From the NCBI RefSeq assembly GCF_027627475.1, contig NZ_CP115484.1, positions 1,053,501-1,117,500 on the forward strand: 64,000 bases of DNA, read 5' to 3'. Of this stretch, positions 29,032 through 37,609 are shown piece after piece (the first letter of the stretch is position 1; each line of letters starts with the position of its first letter). The DNA comes from Paenibacillus sp. SYP-B4298. Lineage in GTDB: Bacteria > Bacillota > Bacilli > Paenibacillales > Paenibacillaceae. The translations under genes were made by a program, and so were the position numbers. A model generated the notes under the pieces. The model did not search any database. It saw only the letters and a program-made list of their open reading frames with translations, and was not told the origin of the DNA.

Positions 29032-30168
29032 ATGGCTAAAACTGCAAAGCAATCGATAAGAGACATTCGTCCGAGAAGGAGAAGGGTATCTCCATTTGAG
29101 CAGGGTCAGCGAGATGGAATGGCGACAGGATGGGATCATGGCTATTGGTTCGGACAGTGCGAGGCGGTCATCCAGAAGACGATTCGGCCTGTTGTACCCA
29201 GAGACATCCACCTCATGTACGTCTCGTCAGGCAAGGGGCAACCGTATGCGCCTATTGATGAAGCCATCATCGCTTCCTTGTCGGCGGTCGTAACCCATAT
29301 TACCGTTACAGATGCGCTGCAGGATGTTGCGACGCTCGCCAAGGAGAGGCGACCTGATCTGGTGTTGGTGCTGGATGGTCTGACGCTTGATCCCACCCAT
29401 GCGCAGGAGATGCGTGCTGCCGGGATTCGCACAGCGATCTGGTTCACGGATGATCCCTATTACACCGATGTGACTGCTGGTATTGCACAGCACTATGATC
29501 ATGTCTTTACACTGGAGCGCAATTGCGTCGAATTTTATCAGCAACACGGCTGCCAGAGCGTCCACTATATGCCGCTTGGTTTCTTCCCTCAGATATTCCG
29601 GCCACGCAATCCCGACCGTGGGCGCAGAAGAGACATCTGCTTCGTCGGTACTGCGTACTGGAAGCGGATCGAGTTCTTCCATCAGCTTACAGATTATCTA
29701 GGCTCCAAAAACTCCCTCATCTCCGGCATCTGGTGGGATCGTCTGCCCAGCTATGCTCAGCTTGCCTCCAAGATCGAGCTGGATCGCTGGATGGGGGCGC
29801 CGGAGACAGCAGAGACCTACAACGGAGCGAAAATTGTCATTAATATGCACAGGGCACATGATGATGAGACCTTCAATAACAACTCGGCTGGCATCATGGC
29901 TGCCTCACTGAATCCGCGTACCTTCGAGATCGCAGGCTGCGGCACGCTGCAACTGACCGATGTACGCAGCGACATGGAACAGTTCTTCGTCCCTGGTGAA
30001 GAGATTGTTACGTATTCTTCGCCGCAGGAATTCATAGAGAAGTCGGAATATTATTTGCAGAATGAAGGCGAACGTCGCCGCATTGCACTCAACGCCCTGT
30101 ATCGCACCATGCGCGACCATACGTATGAGCGAAGACTGGAGTCAATGCTGGGCGCTCTGTTCGGGTAA
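29032..30168 (+). CDS. cgeB: CgeB-like glycosyltransferase, copy 2
   Basis: 378 aa, 11 bp after copy 1, with TAGGAGGCAACGAA before the ATG. The N-terminal module is repeated: IRPRRRRV then FEQGQRDGMATGWDHGYWFG (G-x3 periodic). Core motifs are the same as copy 1: WFTDDPYY, ICFVGTAYWKR, LNPRTFEIAGCGTLQLTD. The two may act on successive sugars of one glycan. Confidence 0.88.
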   Translation: MAKTAKQSIRDIRPRRRRVSPFEQGQRDGMATGWDHGYWFGQCEAVIQKTIRPVVPRDIHLMYVSSGKGQPYAPIDEAIIASLSAVVTHITVTDALQDVATLAKERRPDLVLVLDGLTLDPTHAQEMRAAGIRTAIWFTDDPYYTDVTAGIAQHYDHVFTLERNCVEFYQQHGCQSVHYMPLGFFPQIFRPRNPDRGRRRDICFVGTAYWKRIEFFHQLTDYLGSKNSLISGIWWDRLPSYAQLASKIELDRWMGAPETAETYNGAKIVINMHRAHDDETFNNNSAGIMAASLNPRTFEIAGCGTLQLTDVRSDMEQFFVPGEEIVTYSSPQEFIEKSEYYLQNEGERRRIALNALYRTMRDHTYERRLESMLGALFG

Positions 30169-30178
30169 TCACTGTGTA

Positions 30179-30212
30179 GGGGCGGCTACCCGACACGGTA
30201 TAGCCGCCCTGT
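30179..30212 (+). terminator. hairpin after the cgeB pair
   Basis: GGCGGCTA (30181-30188) pairs with TAGCCGCC (30201-30208). No clear T-run follows, so termination is tentative. Confidence 0.45.
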
Positions 30213-30334
30213 GCGCTTTGCCATGAATTTGTACGATTGTTCACGGTTCAAATGTCGTGCCGCTCCAGACGCCTTAGCAATATATTGGTGGAAGAAAAGG
30301 ATAGGAGGTGACGCATACCCGTGCGATACCGGGT

Positions 30335-31930
30335 ATGGCTGCCATGACAACACATCGACCAGTCTTGCTCGCTTTCTCTCACATATGCGGTTCCGATGTG
30401 ATTACAGGCGCGGAGAAGCTGCTGCTGTTCATGCTGCGCGAGCTGCAAGGCACGTATCAATGCAGACTTGTAGTGCCCGAGGAAGGGCTGCTCTCCAGGA
30501 AGGCACACAAATATGGCATAGAGACGATTCATCTGCCGGTGCCGATCCAGCCTGTGCTCTACATGACCGCTCCAGATATAGGCCAGCAGATGGCTCAGCT
30601 CAAGCAACTGGCAGTCTGGCCTGCTCTTCTCTCGCTGCTCCATATTCAGCAGCCGCAGATGGTTCTCGTCAATACCTGCGTGCACCCACTGCCTGCAATG
30701 GCTGCCAAGGCGCTTAATATTCCGACGGTGTGGGCGATGATGGAGACCGTTCAGGAGACGCCGCATACGGATCAGTCCGCTTCCTTCATCTACCATCACG
30801 CCGACTGGATTCTGGGTATCTCTGCCTCTACGCTGCGTCCCTTTCATGCTGCCGGGCTGGCCGACAAGACGATGATCGTGTATCCGTCCTGGGAGATGGA
30901 GGATTATCAGCCTCATACGTGGGGAGAACACCGGGTTAACAAGCGAGCAGAGCTGGGGCTTCATGATGGCCATCAGGTCATCGGGTATGTAGCCGCCTCC
31001 ATCTATGCCAGCAAGGGCTTTGATCACTTCATGAACATGGCGGTGCAGATCGCGCTCCGCCATCCCAAAGCGATGTTCGTGGTAGCGGGAACTTCCGCTG
31101 ATGCCGGGTATGTGGAGGCGGGATGGGATCAGGCGAGGGCAGCGGGCATGATGGATCGTTTTCGGCGAGTACCATTTGAGCCGAGCATCCAGCGACTCTA
31201 TCCGGCATTGGATATGCTGGTTGTTCCCAGCGTCGTCCATGAAGGGTTCGGTATGACCGCGCTGGAGGGGCTGCTGTTCGGCAAGCCGGTCGTCGCTTAT
31301 GAGGCGGGTGGGCTGGGCGAGATTATGCATCTGACAGGCAATGAGAAAAATCTAGTTCCACTGGGATCAGTCGATGGCCTGATCAAGCGGGTATCGAAGC
31401 TGTTGGATGACGAGAAGCTGATGGTGCAGATCGGGATGCGCAATGCGTACAATGCGCCTGCGGTGTTCGGCATTGCGGCTTATCGCAGAAGGCTCTCTGC
31501 CTTCTTGGATGTCCTGGCGACAAGAGGCTATACCCCGCTTCGCCTTGTTCGAGCATCGCAGCCTACGGTCTATCTGCTTGAGGCAGGTAGACTGCGGCCC
31601 TTCGCTTCCGAGCACGCCTTTCTCGCTCATGGCTACTCCTTCTCAGATGTACGTCAGGTGAGTGACGAATTGCTTGATAGCTTCCCGCAGGGAGAGGTCA
31701 TCGCTGAGCCGGAGGGCAAGAAAGCGCAGAGCGGGAACGGACAACCCGCCCATGTCCCTGAAGCCGGGAGACAGCCTGGTAATGGCAAACGCCGCAGGCC
31801 CCGCAAGCCTTCCTCCCGTCGCAGGCGCCGCAAGGGAACGGCCCGTAGGGCGCGCCGCAGAAGCTCATCTGTTCGCAGAGCAGGATCGGGGAAGAGGGGG
31901 CGTAAGGGAAGGGCGCGCTCGGCCAAATAA
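30335..31930 (+). CDS. GT4 glycosyltransferase with surface-type repeat and basic C-tail
   Basis: 531 aa from the ATG at 30335. A GTG at 30308 overlaps the AGGAGGTG ribosome site and is unlikely, so the start is uncertain. The GT-B body has CGSDVITGAEKLLLFMLREL, GYVAASIYASKGFDHFM and HEGFGMTALEGLLFGKPVVAY (E-x7-E). After it comes VYLLEAGRLRPFASEHAFLAHG, a repeat resembling that at the end of the 24672 protein. A ~50-residue Arg/Lys tail (RRRRRKGTARRARRRSSS) closes the protein. This basic tail is C-terminal, in contrast to its neighbours. Confidence 0.85.
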   Translation: MAAMTTHRPVLLAFSHICGSDVITGAEKLLLFMLRELQGTYQCRLVVPEEGLLSRKAHKYGIETIHLPVPIQPVLYMTAPDIGQQMAQLKQLAVWPALLSLLHIQQPQMVLVNTCVHPLPAMAAKALNIPTVWAMMETVQETPHTDQSASFIYHHADWILGISASTLRPFHAAGLADKTMIVYPSWEMEDYQPHTWGEHRVNKRAELGLHDGHQVIGYVAASIYASKGFDHFMNMAVQIALRHPKAMFVVAGTSADAGYVEAGWDQARAAGMMDRFRRVPFEPSIQRLYPALDMLVVPSVVHEGFGMTALEGLLFGKPVVAYEAGGLGEIMHLTGNEKNLVPLGSVDGLIKRVSKLLDDEKLMVQIGMRNAYNAPAVFGIAAYRRRLSAFLDVLATRGYTPLRLVRASQPTVYLLEAGRLRPFASEHAFLAHGYSFSDVRQVSDELLDSFPQGEVIAEPEGKKAQSGNGQPAHVPEAGRQPGNGKRRRPRKPSSRRRRRKGTARRARRRSSSVRRAGSGKRGRKGRARSAK

Positions 31931-31992
31931 GTGAAATCATGCGGTGGAGCAGCAGGTTTAGACAGAGGCAGTACAGGAGGGAGAATCGGGAA

Positions 31993-33087
31993 TTGAAGAT
32001 TGCGACCATATTGGGGACACGTCCTGAAATCATAAGGCTGAGTCTGATTATCCCCAAGCTTGATCAGTTGGCTGGAAAGCATATTCTGATTCACACCGGA
32101 CAGAATCATGCAGCCGCTTTGAGCGATGTGTTTTTCGAGGAGCTGGGTCTTCGCAATCCGGACTATCTGCTGGAAACCCATCAGCCGACGCTGGGCGGTC
32201 AATTGGCGGTTATGTTCGGGGAGATCGAGCGAATATTGACATTCGAGCAAATCGAGCTGGTGTTGCTGCTGGGGGATACGAACAGTGCGCTCAATGCCAT
32301 TATTGCCGAACGGCTCGGTATTCCGGTTGTTCACATGGAGGCGGGTAACCGCTGCTTTGATCTGCGAGTGCCGGAGGAAAAGAACCGCAAGGTCATCGAT
32401 GCCATCTCCAGCATTAATATGCCCTATACCGAATACAGCAAGGGCAATCTGCTGCGCGAAGGCTTTCCCCCGCAGCGCATCGTGGTGACCGGCAATCCGA
32501 TCTATGAGGTGCTGGAGCATTACAAGACGCCGATTGCCGCAAGCGATATTCTGGAACGACTTGGATTGCAACCGCAGCACTATCTGCTCGTCACGGCGCA
32601 TCGCGCCGAGAATGTGGATCAGCCGGAGCATCTGGCTGCCATTATGGAAGGCATTAATCGTGCTGCCGAGGAGACTGGGCTGCCGGCTATATGCAGTGTT
32701 CATCCTCGTACCCGTTCCAAACTGAACAGCATGGCAGCGAAGGTGAAGCTTCATCCGCTCGTTCAATTGCATGAGCCCTTCGGATTTTTCGATTTTGTCA
32801 AGCTGGAGCAGTATGCGCTGTGCGCCATCACGGATAGCGGCACCGTGCAGGAGGAATGCTGCATCTTCCATGTGCCGACCGTCACGATCCGCAACACGAC
32901 AGAGCGGCCGGAGACGATAGACTGCGGCAGTAACGTAGTGGCCGGATTGCAGCCCTCGCGTATCGTGCAGGCTGTCAAGGCGATGACCGCGCTGCCCGCT
33001 GCTTGGGAGCCGCCATCAGGCTATCTGGCGCAGGATGTATCGGATAAGGTAGTCAAATTCGTGCTTGGAGGGAAATGGAATGTTTGA
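31993..33087 (+). CDS. UDP-N-acetylhexosamine 2-epimerase (WecB family)
   Basis: 364 aa from a TTG at 31993, giving the family start LKIATILGTRPEIIRLS. AGGAGG is 12 bases before. Conserved blocks: HTGQNH, LLLGDTNSAL, HMEAGNRCFDLRVPEEKNR, VTAHRAENVD, DSGTVQEECC and RNTTERPE. The variant EEKNR and its neighbours fit the WbjD/WbvD/CapG type, which inverts C2 of a UDP-6-deoxy-L-hexosamine, rather than ManNAc synthesis. It overlaps the next gene by 8 bp. Confidence 0.87.
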   Translation: MKIATILGTRPEIIRLSLIIPKLDQLAGKHILIHTGQNHAAALSDVFFEELGLRNPDYLLETHQPTLGGQLAVMFGEIERILTFEQIELVLLLGDTNSALNAIIAERLGIPVVHMEAGNRCFDLRVPEEKNRKVIDAISSINMPYTEYSKGNLLREGFPPQRIVVTGNPIYEVLEHYKTPIAASDILERLGLQPQHYLLVTAHRAENVDQPEHLAAIMEGINRAAEETGLPAICSVHPRTRSKLNSMAAKVKLHPLVQLHEPFGFFDFVKLEQYALCAITDSGTVQEECCIFHVPTVTIRNTTERPETIDCGSNVVAGLQPSRIVQAVKAMTALPAAWEPPSGYLAQDVSDKVVKFVLGGKWNV

Positions 33088-34063
33088 ACAACAGACAATT
33101 TTGGTTACAGGAGGGACAGGATCATGGGGTTATGAGCTGGTACGCCAGCTATTGCCGCAAAATCCAAAGAAGATTATTATCTTCTCGCGCAATGAATCCA
33201 GCCAGGTGGCGATGAGCCGTATGTTCGAGGACAGCCGCCTCAGCTTCTGCATCGGTGACATTCGGGACAAGGAAGCGGTAACCAAGGCGTGTGAGGGAGT
33301 GGATTACGTCTTCCACCTTGCCGCACTCAAGCATGTGCCGGTATGCGAGGAGCAGCCCTATGAGGCGTTGAAGACGAATGTTATCGGGACACAGCATGTG
33401 ATTGATGCGGCGATTGCCGCTGAGGTGAAGCGAGTCATCTATATCTCTACGGACAAGGCTGCCAATCCATCCAATTTTTATGGCATGACCAAGGCAATTG
33501 GGGAGAAGCTGATTGTCTATGCTAATCTGCTGCGCACCAATACCAAGTTCGTCTGTGTGCGAGGCGGCAATGTGCTCGGCACCAACGGCAGCGTCGTTCA
33601 TCTGTTTATGAATCAGATTCAGCACAAAAACCAGGTGCGGATTACCGACAAGCGCATGACCCGTTTTTTCCTGACGCTGGAAGAAGCAATTGTGTTGCTG
33701 TTCAAGGCATCGGAGACTAGCCTGGGTGGTGAAATCTATGTGATGACGATGCCTACTTGCCGCATTACCGACCTGGCAGAGGTGCTGATGGAATCGATGG
33801 GCAAGCAGGTGGAGATGGTGGAGACGGGGATTCGTCCGGGGGAGAAGCTGCACGAAATATTGCTGACCGAGTTCGAGAGCAAGAGCACCGTTGTCTATGA
33901 TGAGCAATATCTGGTCATCATGCCGGCGCTGACGATTCCTGGGCTGAAGGAGCATTACAGCCATTGCCCGCCAGTCGATTTTGACAGCTTCTGCTCTAGC
34001 GAGGGCGTCATGAATAAGGACGACATCCGGGCGATGCTTATCCAGGGAGGCTTCCTGCCATGA
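33080..34063 (+). CDS. UDP-GlcNAc 4,6-dehydratase/5-epimerase-like SDR (CapE/WbjB type)
   Basis: 327 aa from the ATG at 33080 (GGAGGGAAATGG before it). NAD motif TGGTGSWG; IFSRNESSQ; HLAALKHVPVCEEQPYEA; catalytic STDKAANPSNFYGMTK. This set matches CapE/FnlA/WbjB enzymes that start UDP-FucNAc or UDP-L-QuiNAc synthesis. The gene lies between the 2-epimerase and the RmlD-like reductase, and it overlaps the latter by ATGA. Confidence 0.88.
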   Translation: MFEQQTILVTGGTGSWGYELVRQLLPQNPKKIIIFSRNESSQVAMSRMFEDSRLSFCIGDIRDKEAVTKACEGVDYVFHLAALKHVPVCEEQPYEALKTNVIGTQHVIDAAIAAEVKRVIYISTDKAANPSNFYGMTKAIGEKLIVYANLLRTNTKFVCVRGGNVLGTNGSVVHLFMNQIQHKNQVRITDKRMTRFFLTLEEAIVLLFKASETSLGGEIYVMTMPTCRITDLAEVLMESMGKQVEMVETGIRPGEKLHEILLTEFESKSTVVYDEQYLVIMPALTIPGLKEHYSHCPPVDFDSFCSSEGVMNKDDIRAMLIQGGFLP

Positions 34064-34911
34064 AGCTCCTTATCATCGGCGGGGGCGGGATGGCTGGGCA
34101 TTTGATGGTGCGATACTTTCGCTCCCTTCCCTCCTATCAAGTCGTCTATACGACGAGGCAGCCTGCAACGGAAGGAGGCGAGCCCTTCATCGAAGGGCGC
34201 CGCTTCCTGGATGCCTCGAACTATGAGGCCGTTGAGGCGCTGGTGAAGGATGAGCGTCCAGACATTATCGTGAACGCGGTCGGCATTCTGAATGGAGAGG
34301 CTGAGAGGCATCCTCTTAGAGCTTATCGAATTAACGGTTTTTTGCCGCACTGGCTAGGGTATCTGGCTCTATGCTGCGGAGCAAGGCTGATCCATATTAG
34401 CTCGGACTGTGTCTTCTCGGGAGCCAAGGGAAGCTATACAGAGGAAGACAAACCAGATGGAACGAGTGTCTATGCCCGCTCGAAGGCGCTCGGCGAGTTA
34501 TACCATAGTCCCCATCTTACCCTGCGCACATCGATTATCGGCCCGGAGATTCGTCCGCACGGCATCGGTCTGCTGCAATGGTTTTTGCGACAGCAAGGGC
34601 AGATTCAGGGCTATACCCGTGTGTTGTGGAACGGTGTCACGACGCTGCAGCTCGCCAAGGCGGTTCAGTATGCGATTGAGCAGCCGCATCTAACGGGTCT
34701 CGTACAGATTACAGCCTCGGAGACCGTCAGCAAGCACGAGCTGCTGCTGCTGCTTCAAGAGCATTTTCATCATCATCATGTAATGATTGAGCCTGATGAC
34801 CGGATTGAGATTGACCGCAGCCTGCGGCCGATCCGCAAGGATTGGCAGTTGGAGCCGGTCGGCTACAGGGTGATGCTGGCTGAGCTGGCCGAATGGATGC
34901 GGGGCGTATGA
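34060..34911 (+). CDS. RmlD-like 4-keto reductase
   Basis: 283 aa. NAD(P) motif IGGGGMAGHL, VNAVGILN, HISSDCVFSG and the catalytic YARSKALGE. The size and motifs fit the RmlD_sub_bind family, as in dTDP-4-dehydrorhamnose reductase. Next to a CapE-type dehydratase and a 2-epimerase it is better read as a WbvR-type reductase of a UDP-N-acetyl-4-keto sugar. It might instead act on dTDP-4-keto-rhamnose. Confidence 0.85.
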   Translation: MKLLIIGGGGMAGHLMVRYFRSLPSYQVVYTTRQPATEGGEPFIEGRRFLDASNYEAVEALVKDERPDIIVNAVGILNGEAERHPLRAYRINGFLPHWLGYLALCCGARLIHISSDCVFSGAKGSYTEEDKPDGTSVYARSKALGELYHSPHLTLRTSIIGPEIRPHGIGLLQWFLRQQGQIQGYTRVLWNGVTTLQLAKAVQYAIEQPHLTGLVQITASETVSKHELLLLLQEHFHHHHVMIEPDDRIEIDRSLRPIRKDWQLEPVGYRVMLAELAEWMRGV

Positions 34912-35873
34912 GCATTCAGGGGAAGCGGCTGCTGATTACAGGTGCAGGAGGCTTCTGCGGCGAGCATGCCTGCCGCTATTTTGCTGCACAGGGCATGCAG
35001 GTGACGGCTGTTGTACGCAAGCGGTATCCGAGTCAGGCCCGAGTTGAAGACAGCTACCGCCTTGCATGGCCCTCATCGGTTGAGGGGCGTCTATGCGAGC
35101 TGACAGACCGGGGTCAGGTGCAAAAGCTAATTCACAGTGTTAAGCCCGATTATGTATTGCATCTGGCAGGCTTGAATGCGGTGGGTCCCTCTTGGGAGAT
35201 GCCGCTGAATTTTCTGGAGACGAATGCAATGGCGACGGCCTATCTGCTGGAGGCGATTCGAATCGCTGGCTGCAGCTCGCGGGTGCTGGTTGCCGGTTCT
35301 ATGCTCGGCTTCAAGCTGCCGCGCTCCAACCGTGCGCCCAAGCCCGCCCATCCCTATGGCATGAGTAAGACGCTCCAGGCCTTGCTGGCGCAATGCTGGG
35401 GGGAGCTGTATGGCATCGAGGTCATGGTAGGCGTTCCATCGAACTTGGTCGGTCCCGGACGTTCTACCGGCTTATATAGCCTATTGGCCGATTATGCTAT
35501 AGCCTGTGAGCGTGCGCAGTTGGCGGGTGACCGTCCCCCTGCGCCCTTTCGACTATCCTCCCGCAATGAACGGCGCGATTTTCTCGATGTGCGAGATGCG
35601 ATGGCTGCTTATGAGACCATGATGGAGAAGGGGGCGCCTGGCGGGGTATATCCGATCGCCTCCGGCAAGCTGGTGACGCTCGGGGAAACCGCTGATTTAT
35701 TTGCTGAGCTGTCGCTTAGTCCATTGCAGTTTGAGGTGGGGGATTCCAAAGCGCCGTCGCCTGCTCCTGCCGATCCGTCGCAGCTCCAGGCGCTAGGCTG
35801 GCGTCCACGTATCAAGCTGAAAGATACGGTCCGCGACCTGCTGCTGCATCGGCGATTGCAATCTATGGCCTAA
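34908..35873 (+). CDS. GDP-mannose dehydratase/epimerase-like SDR
   Basis: 321 aa from the ATG at 34908 (ATGA overlap). Extended SDR with TGAGGFCGEHA, HLAGLNAVG, catalytic Ser in VAGSMLG and YGMSKTLQA. The RDFLDVRDAMAAY and GLYSLLADYA segments resemble GDP-4-keto-6-deoxymannose reductase (RMD) and GMD. The nucleotide base cannot be settled. It may supply another deoxysugar for the same glycan. Confidence 0.82.
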   Translation: MSIQGKRLLITGAGGFCGEHACRYFAAQGMQVTAVVRKRYPSQARVEDSYRLAWPSSVEGRLCELTDRGQVQKLIHSVKPDYVLHLAGLNAVGPSWEMPLNFLETNAMATAYLLEAIRIAGCSSRVLVAGSMLGFKLPRSNRAPKPAHPYGMSKTLQALLAQCWGELYGIEVMVGVPSNLVGPGRSTGLYSLLADYAIACERAQLAGDRPPAPFRLSSRNERRDFLDVRDAMAAYETMMEKGAPGGVYPIASGKLVTLGETADLFAELSLSPLQFEVGDSKAPSPAPADPSQLQALGWRPRIKLKDTVRDLLLHRRLQSMA

Positions 35874-35896
35874 CTCAAGAGAAGGGAGGCAACCTA

Positions 35897-36613
35897 GTGA
35901 CTCCGTTGGTGTCCATCATCATCCCCTTCTATAACGATCGGTATATTACGTATGCACTGGATAGTGTGCTGGCACAGAGCTATCCATTTATCGAAATCAT
36001 TGTGATTGATGACGGTTCTACACGCTGGCGCGGGCTGCTCCGTCCGTATCAAGACCGGATTATAATTATCCGCACACCTAACAGAGGAACAGCAAGCGCG
36101 CTCAATGTCGGATTAGCTGCTGCCAAGGGGGAGTATATCGCCTGGCTCAGCTCGGATGATTGTTTTGCTCCGAATAAGGTAGCAATACAGCTATATGTGA
36201 TGATGCAGGCAAGGGCACCGATCAGTTGTACAGCGTATGATTATATGGATGCCGACGGCCTTGTAACAGATCATGATATCTGTCCGGCATCACAGCCGCA
36301 GCTATTCTATCGTTCCATGATTAGAGGCAATCCGATCAATGGTTGTACAGTCATGCTGCATCGTACCATCTTGAATCGAATCGGGAACTTCGATGAGTCG
36401 CTTGAATATACTCAGGACCTTGATTATTGGTGCCGTATCCTATTGCATGGGGTGCCGATGCTCGTTATAGAACAATCGTTGACTCAATATAGAATTCATC
36501 CGGCAATGGGAACCAAACAGCATGAAAAGGCGTTGGCGAAGGAAGCGGCTCTTGTCTTTAACAAGTATGAGCAGTCGTTGCTTCAGTTGATTGAACAAAA
36601 TTTTACAGGATGA
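35897..36613 (+). CDS. GT2 glycosyltransferase
   Basis: 238 aa with a GTG start after GGGAGGCAACCTA. VSIIIPFYNDRYITYAL, IDDGSTRW, NRGTASALNVGL, AWLSSDD (DxD-type) and a C-terminal DLDYWCRILLHG. It is a close paralogue of the minus-strand gene at 36808, with the same length (238 aa) and plan. Confidence 0.9.
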   Translation: MTPLVSIIIPFYNDRYITYALDSVLAQSYPFIEIIVIDDGSTRWRGLLRPYQDRIIIIRTPNRGTASALNVGLAAAKGEYIAWLSSDDCFAPNKVAIQLYVMMQARAPISCTAYDYMDADGLVTDHDICPASQPQLFYRSMIRGNPINGCTVMLHRTILNRIGNFDESLEYTQDLDYWCRILLHGVPMLVIEQSLTQYRIHPAMGTKQHEKALAKEAALVFNKYEQSLLQLIEQNFTG

Positions 36614-36637
36614 GTTGCCCGTTTCAACAGCATAAGA

Positions 36638-36678
36638 AGCCGGGTTGTCGACAGGATGACGGCAACCCGGCTCTTTTG
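36638..36678 (+). terminator. intrinsic terminator of the second glycan operon
   Basis: AGCCGGGTTG (36638-36647) pairs perfectly with CAACCCGGCT (36663-36672), followed by CTTTTGTT. Confidence 0.85.
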
Positions 36679-36710
36679 TTGTAATGAACGTGCCGATCGA
36701 GGGACAGAAG

Positions 36711-36763
36711 GGAGAAGAGAAGCCACAGCAACGGATTACTCCGGCTGTGGCTGGTATCTTCTC
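36711..36763 (-). terminator. hairpin at the end of the minus-strand glycosyltransferase operon
   Basis: AGCCACAGC (36721-36729) pairs with GCTGTGGCT (36744-36752), extended by GAGAAGA / TCTTCTC. On the minus strand a pyrimidine-rich tract follows. Confidence 0.55.
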
Positions 36764-36807
36764 TATACATACATGATGTTCATCGGAGCCGCAGGGTCTG
36801 ACAGAGT

Positions 36808-37524
36808 CTAGCCTGGAACAGATAAGCTCAAGTGGTGGAGCATGGCGCTGTATTGCGCGCTGATCATCGCCAGCTCCTGCTGAATGGCTGGCATATGACG
36901 TACCGTACCCATCCCTGAGTGTCGCCGATAAACGGTGAGTGGCTGATTAATGTAATGAAAATCAATGCCGGAGAGCAGCACTCGAATCCATAGCTCGTAA
37001 TCATGCGTGTAGCGGAGACCCTCATTAAACCCGCCTAGTTCAGAGAGGAGCCCTCTACGCATCATAATGGTACAGCCATTGACCGGACACATACTGCGGA
37101 ATGAGTCGATAAAGCTTCGAGCCGTGCCGAACTTCATCCCTTCATCGACGGATGTGATGTGCCCATACTCATTCATAATATCGAAGTTGGTATGGCTGAT
37201 CTGTGCATTCATTTGCTCCATGAAGGCTGTCTGGTATGCGATCTTATGTGGTACGAAGCGGTCATCCGAACTGAGCCACGCAACATATTTGCCGCTTGCT
37301 ACCTGAAAGCCGTAGTTCATCGCGCTCGCGGTGCCGCCATTTCCTTTGCCGATATAGTGAATATGCTGGTGGTAGGGAATGAGTCGTTCCTGGTGCATCG
37401 TAGAGCCATCATCGATGACGATAACCTCGATGTTCGGATAGGTCTGATCCAGAGCGCTCTGAACAGCTTGCTCAATGTAGGGACAATTATAGAACGGTAT
37501 GACAATCGACACTAAAGGTAAAAT
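36808..37524 (-). CDS. GT2 glycosyltransferase, ATT start proposed
   Basis: A GTG at 37512 would begin VSIVIPFYN. The plus-strand paralogue begins four codons earlier (MTPLVSI). Here the matching codons are ATT-TTA-CCT-TTA-GTG, with GGAGG nine bases before the ATT at 37522-37524, and this start gives exactly 238 aa, as in the paralogue. Motifs: IDDGSTMH, NGGTASAMNYG, AWLSSDDRF, HDYELWIRVLLSG. It lies downstream of the GT4 gene at 37610 on the same strand. Confidence 0.82.
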   Translation of the reverse strand: MLPLVSIVIPFYNCPYIEQAVQSALDQTYPNIEVIVIDDGSTMHQERLIPYHQHIHYIGKGNGGTASAMNYGFQVASGKYVAWLSSDDRFVPHKIAYQTAFMEQMNAQISHTNFDIMNEYGHITSVDEGMKFGTARSFIDSFRSMCPVNGCTIMMRRGLLSELGGFNEGLRYTHDYELWIRVLLSGIDFHYINQPLTVYRRHSGMGTVRHMPAIQQELAMISAQYSAMLHHLSLSVPG

Positions 37525-37609
37525 TGCAGTTCACCTCCATCCCGCTATGCCATTCCCTCTACTATATGGCAGATCACGGATGGAGGGCACGGACAAAAGC
37601 TTGTTTTCG

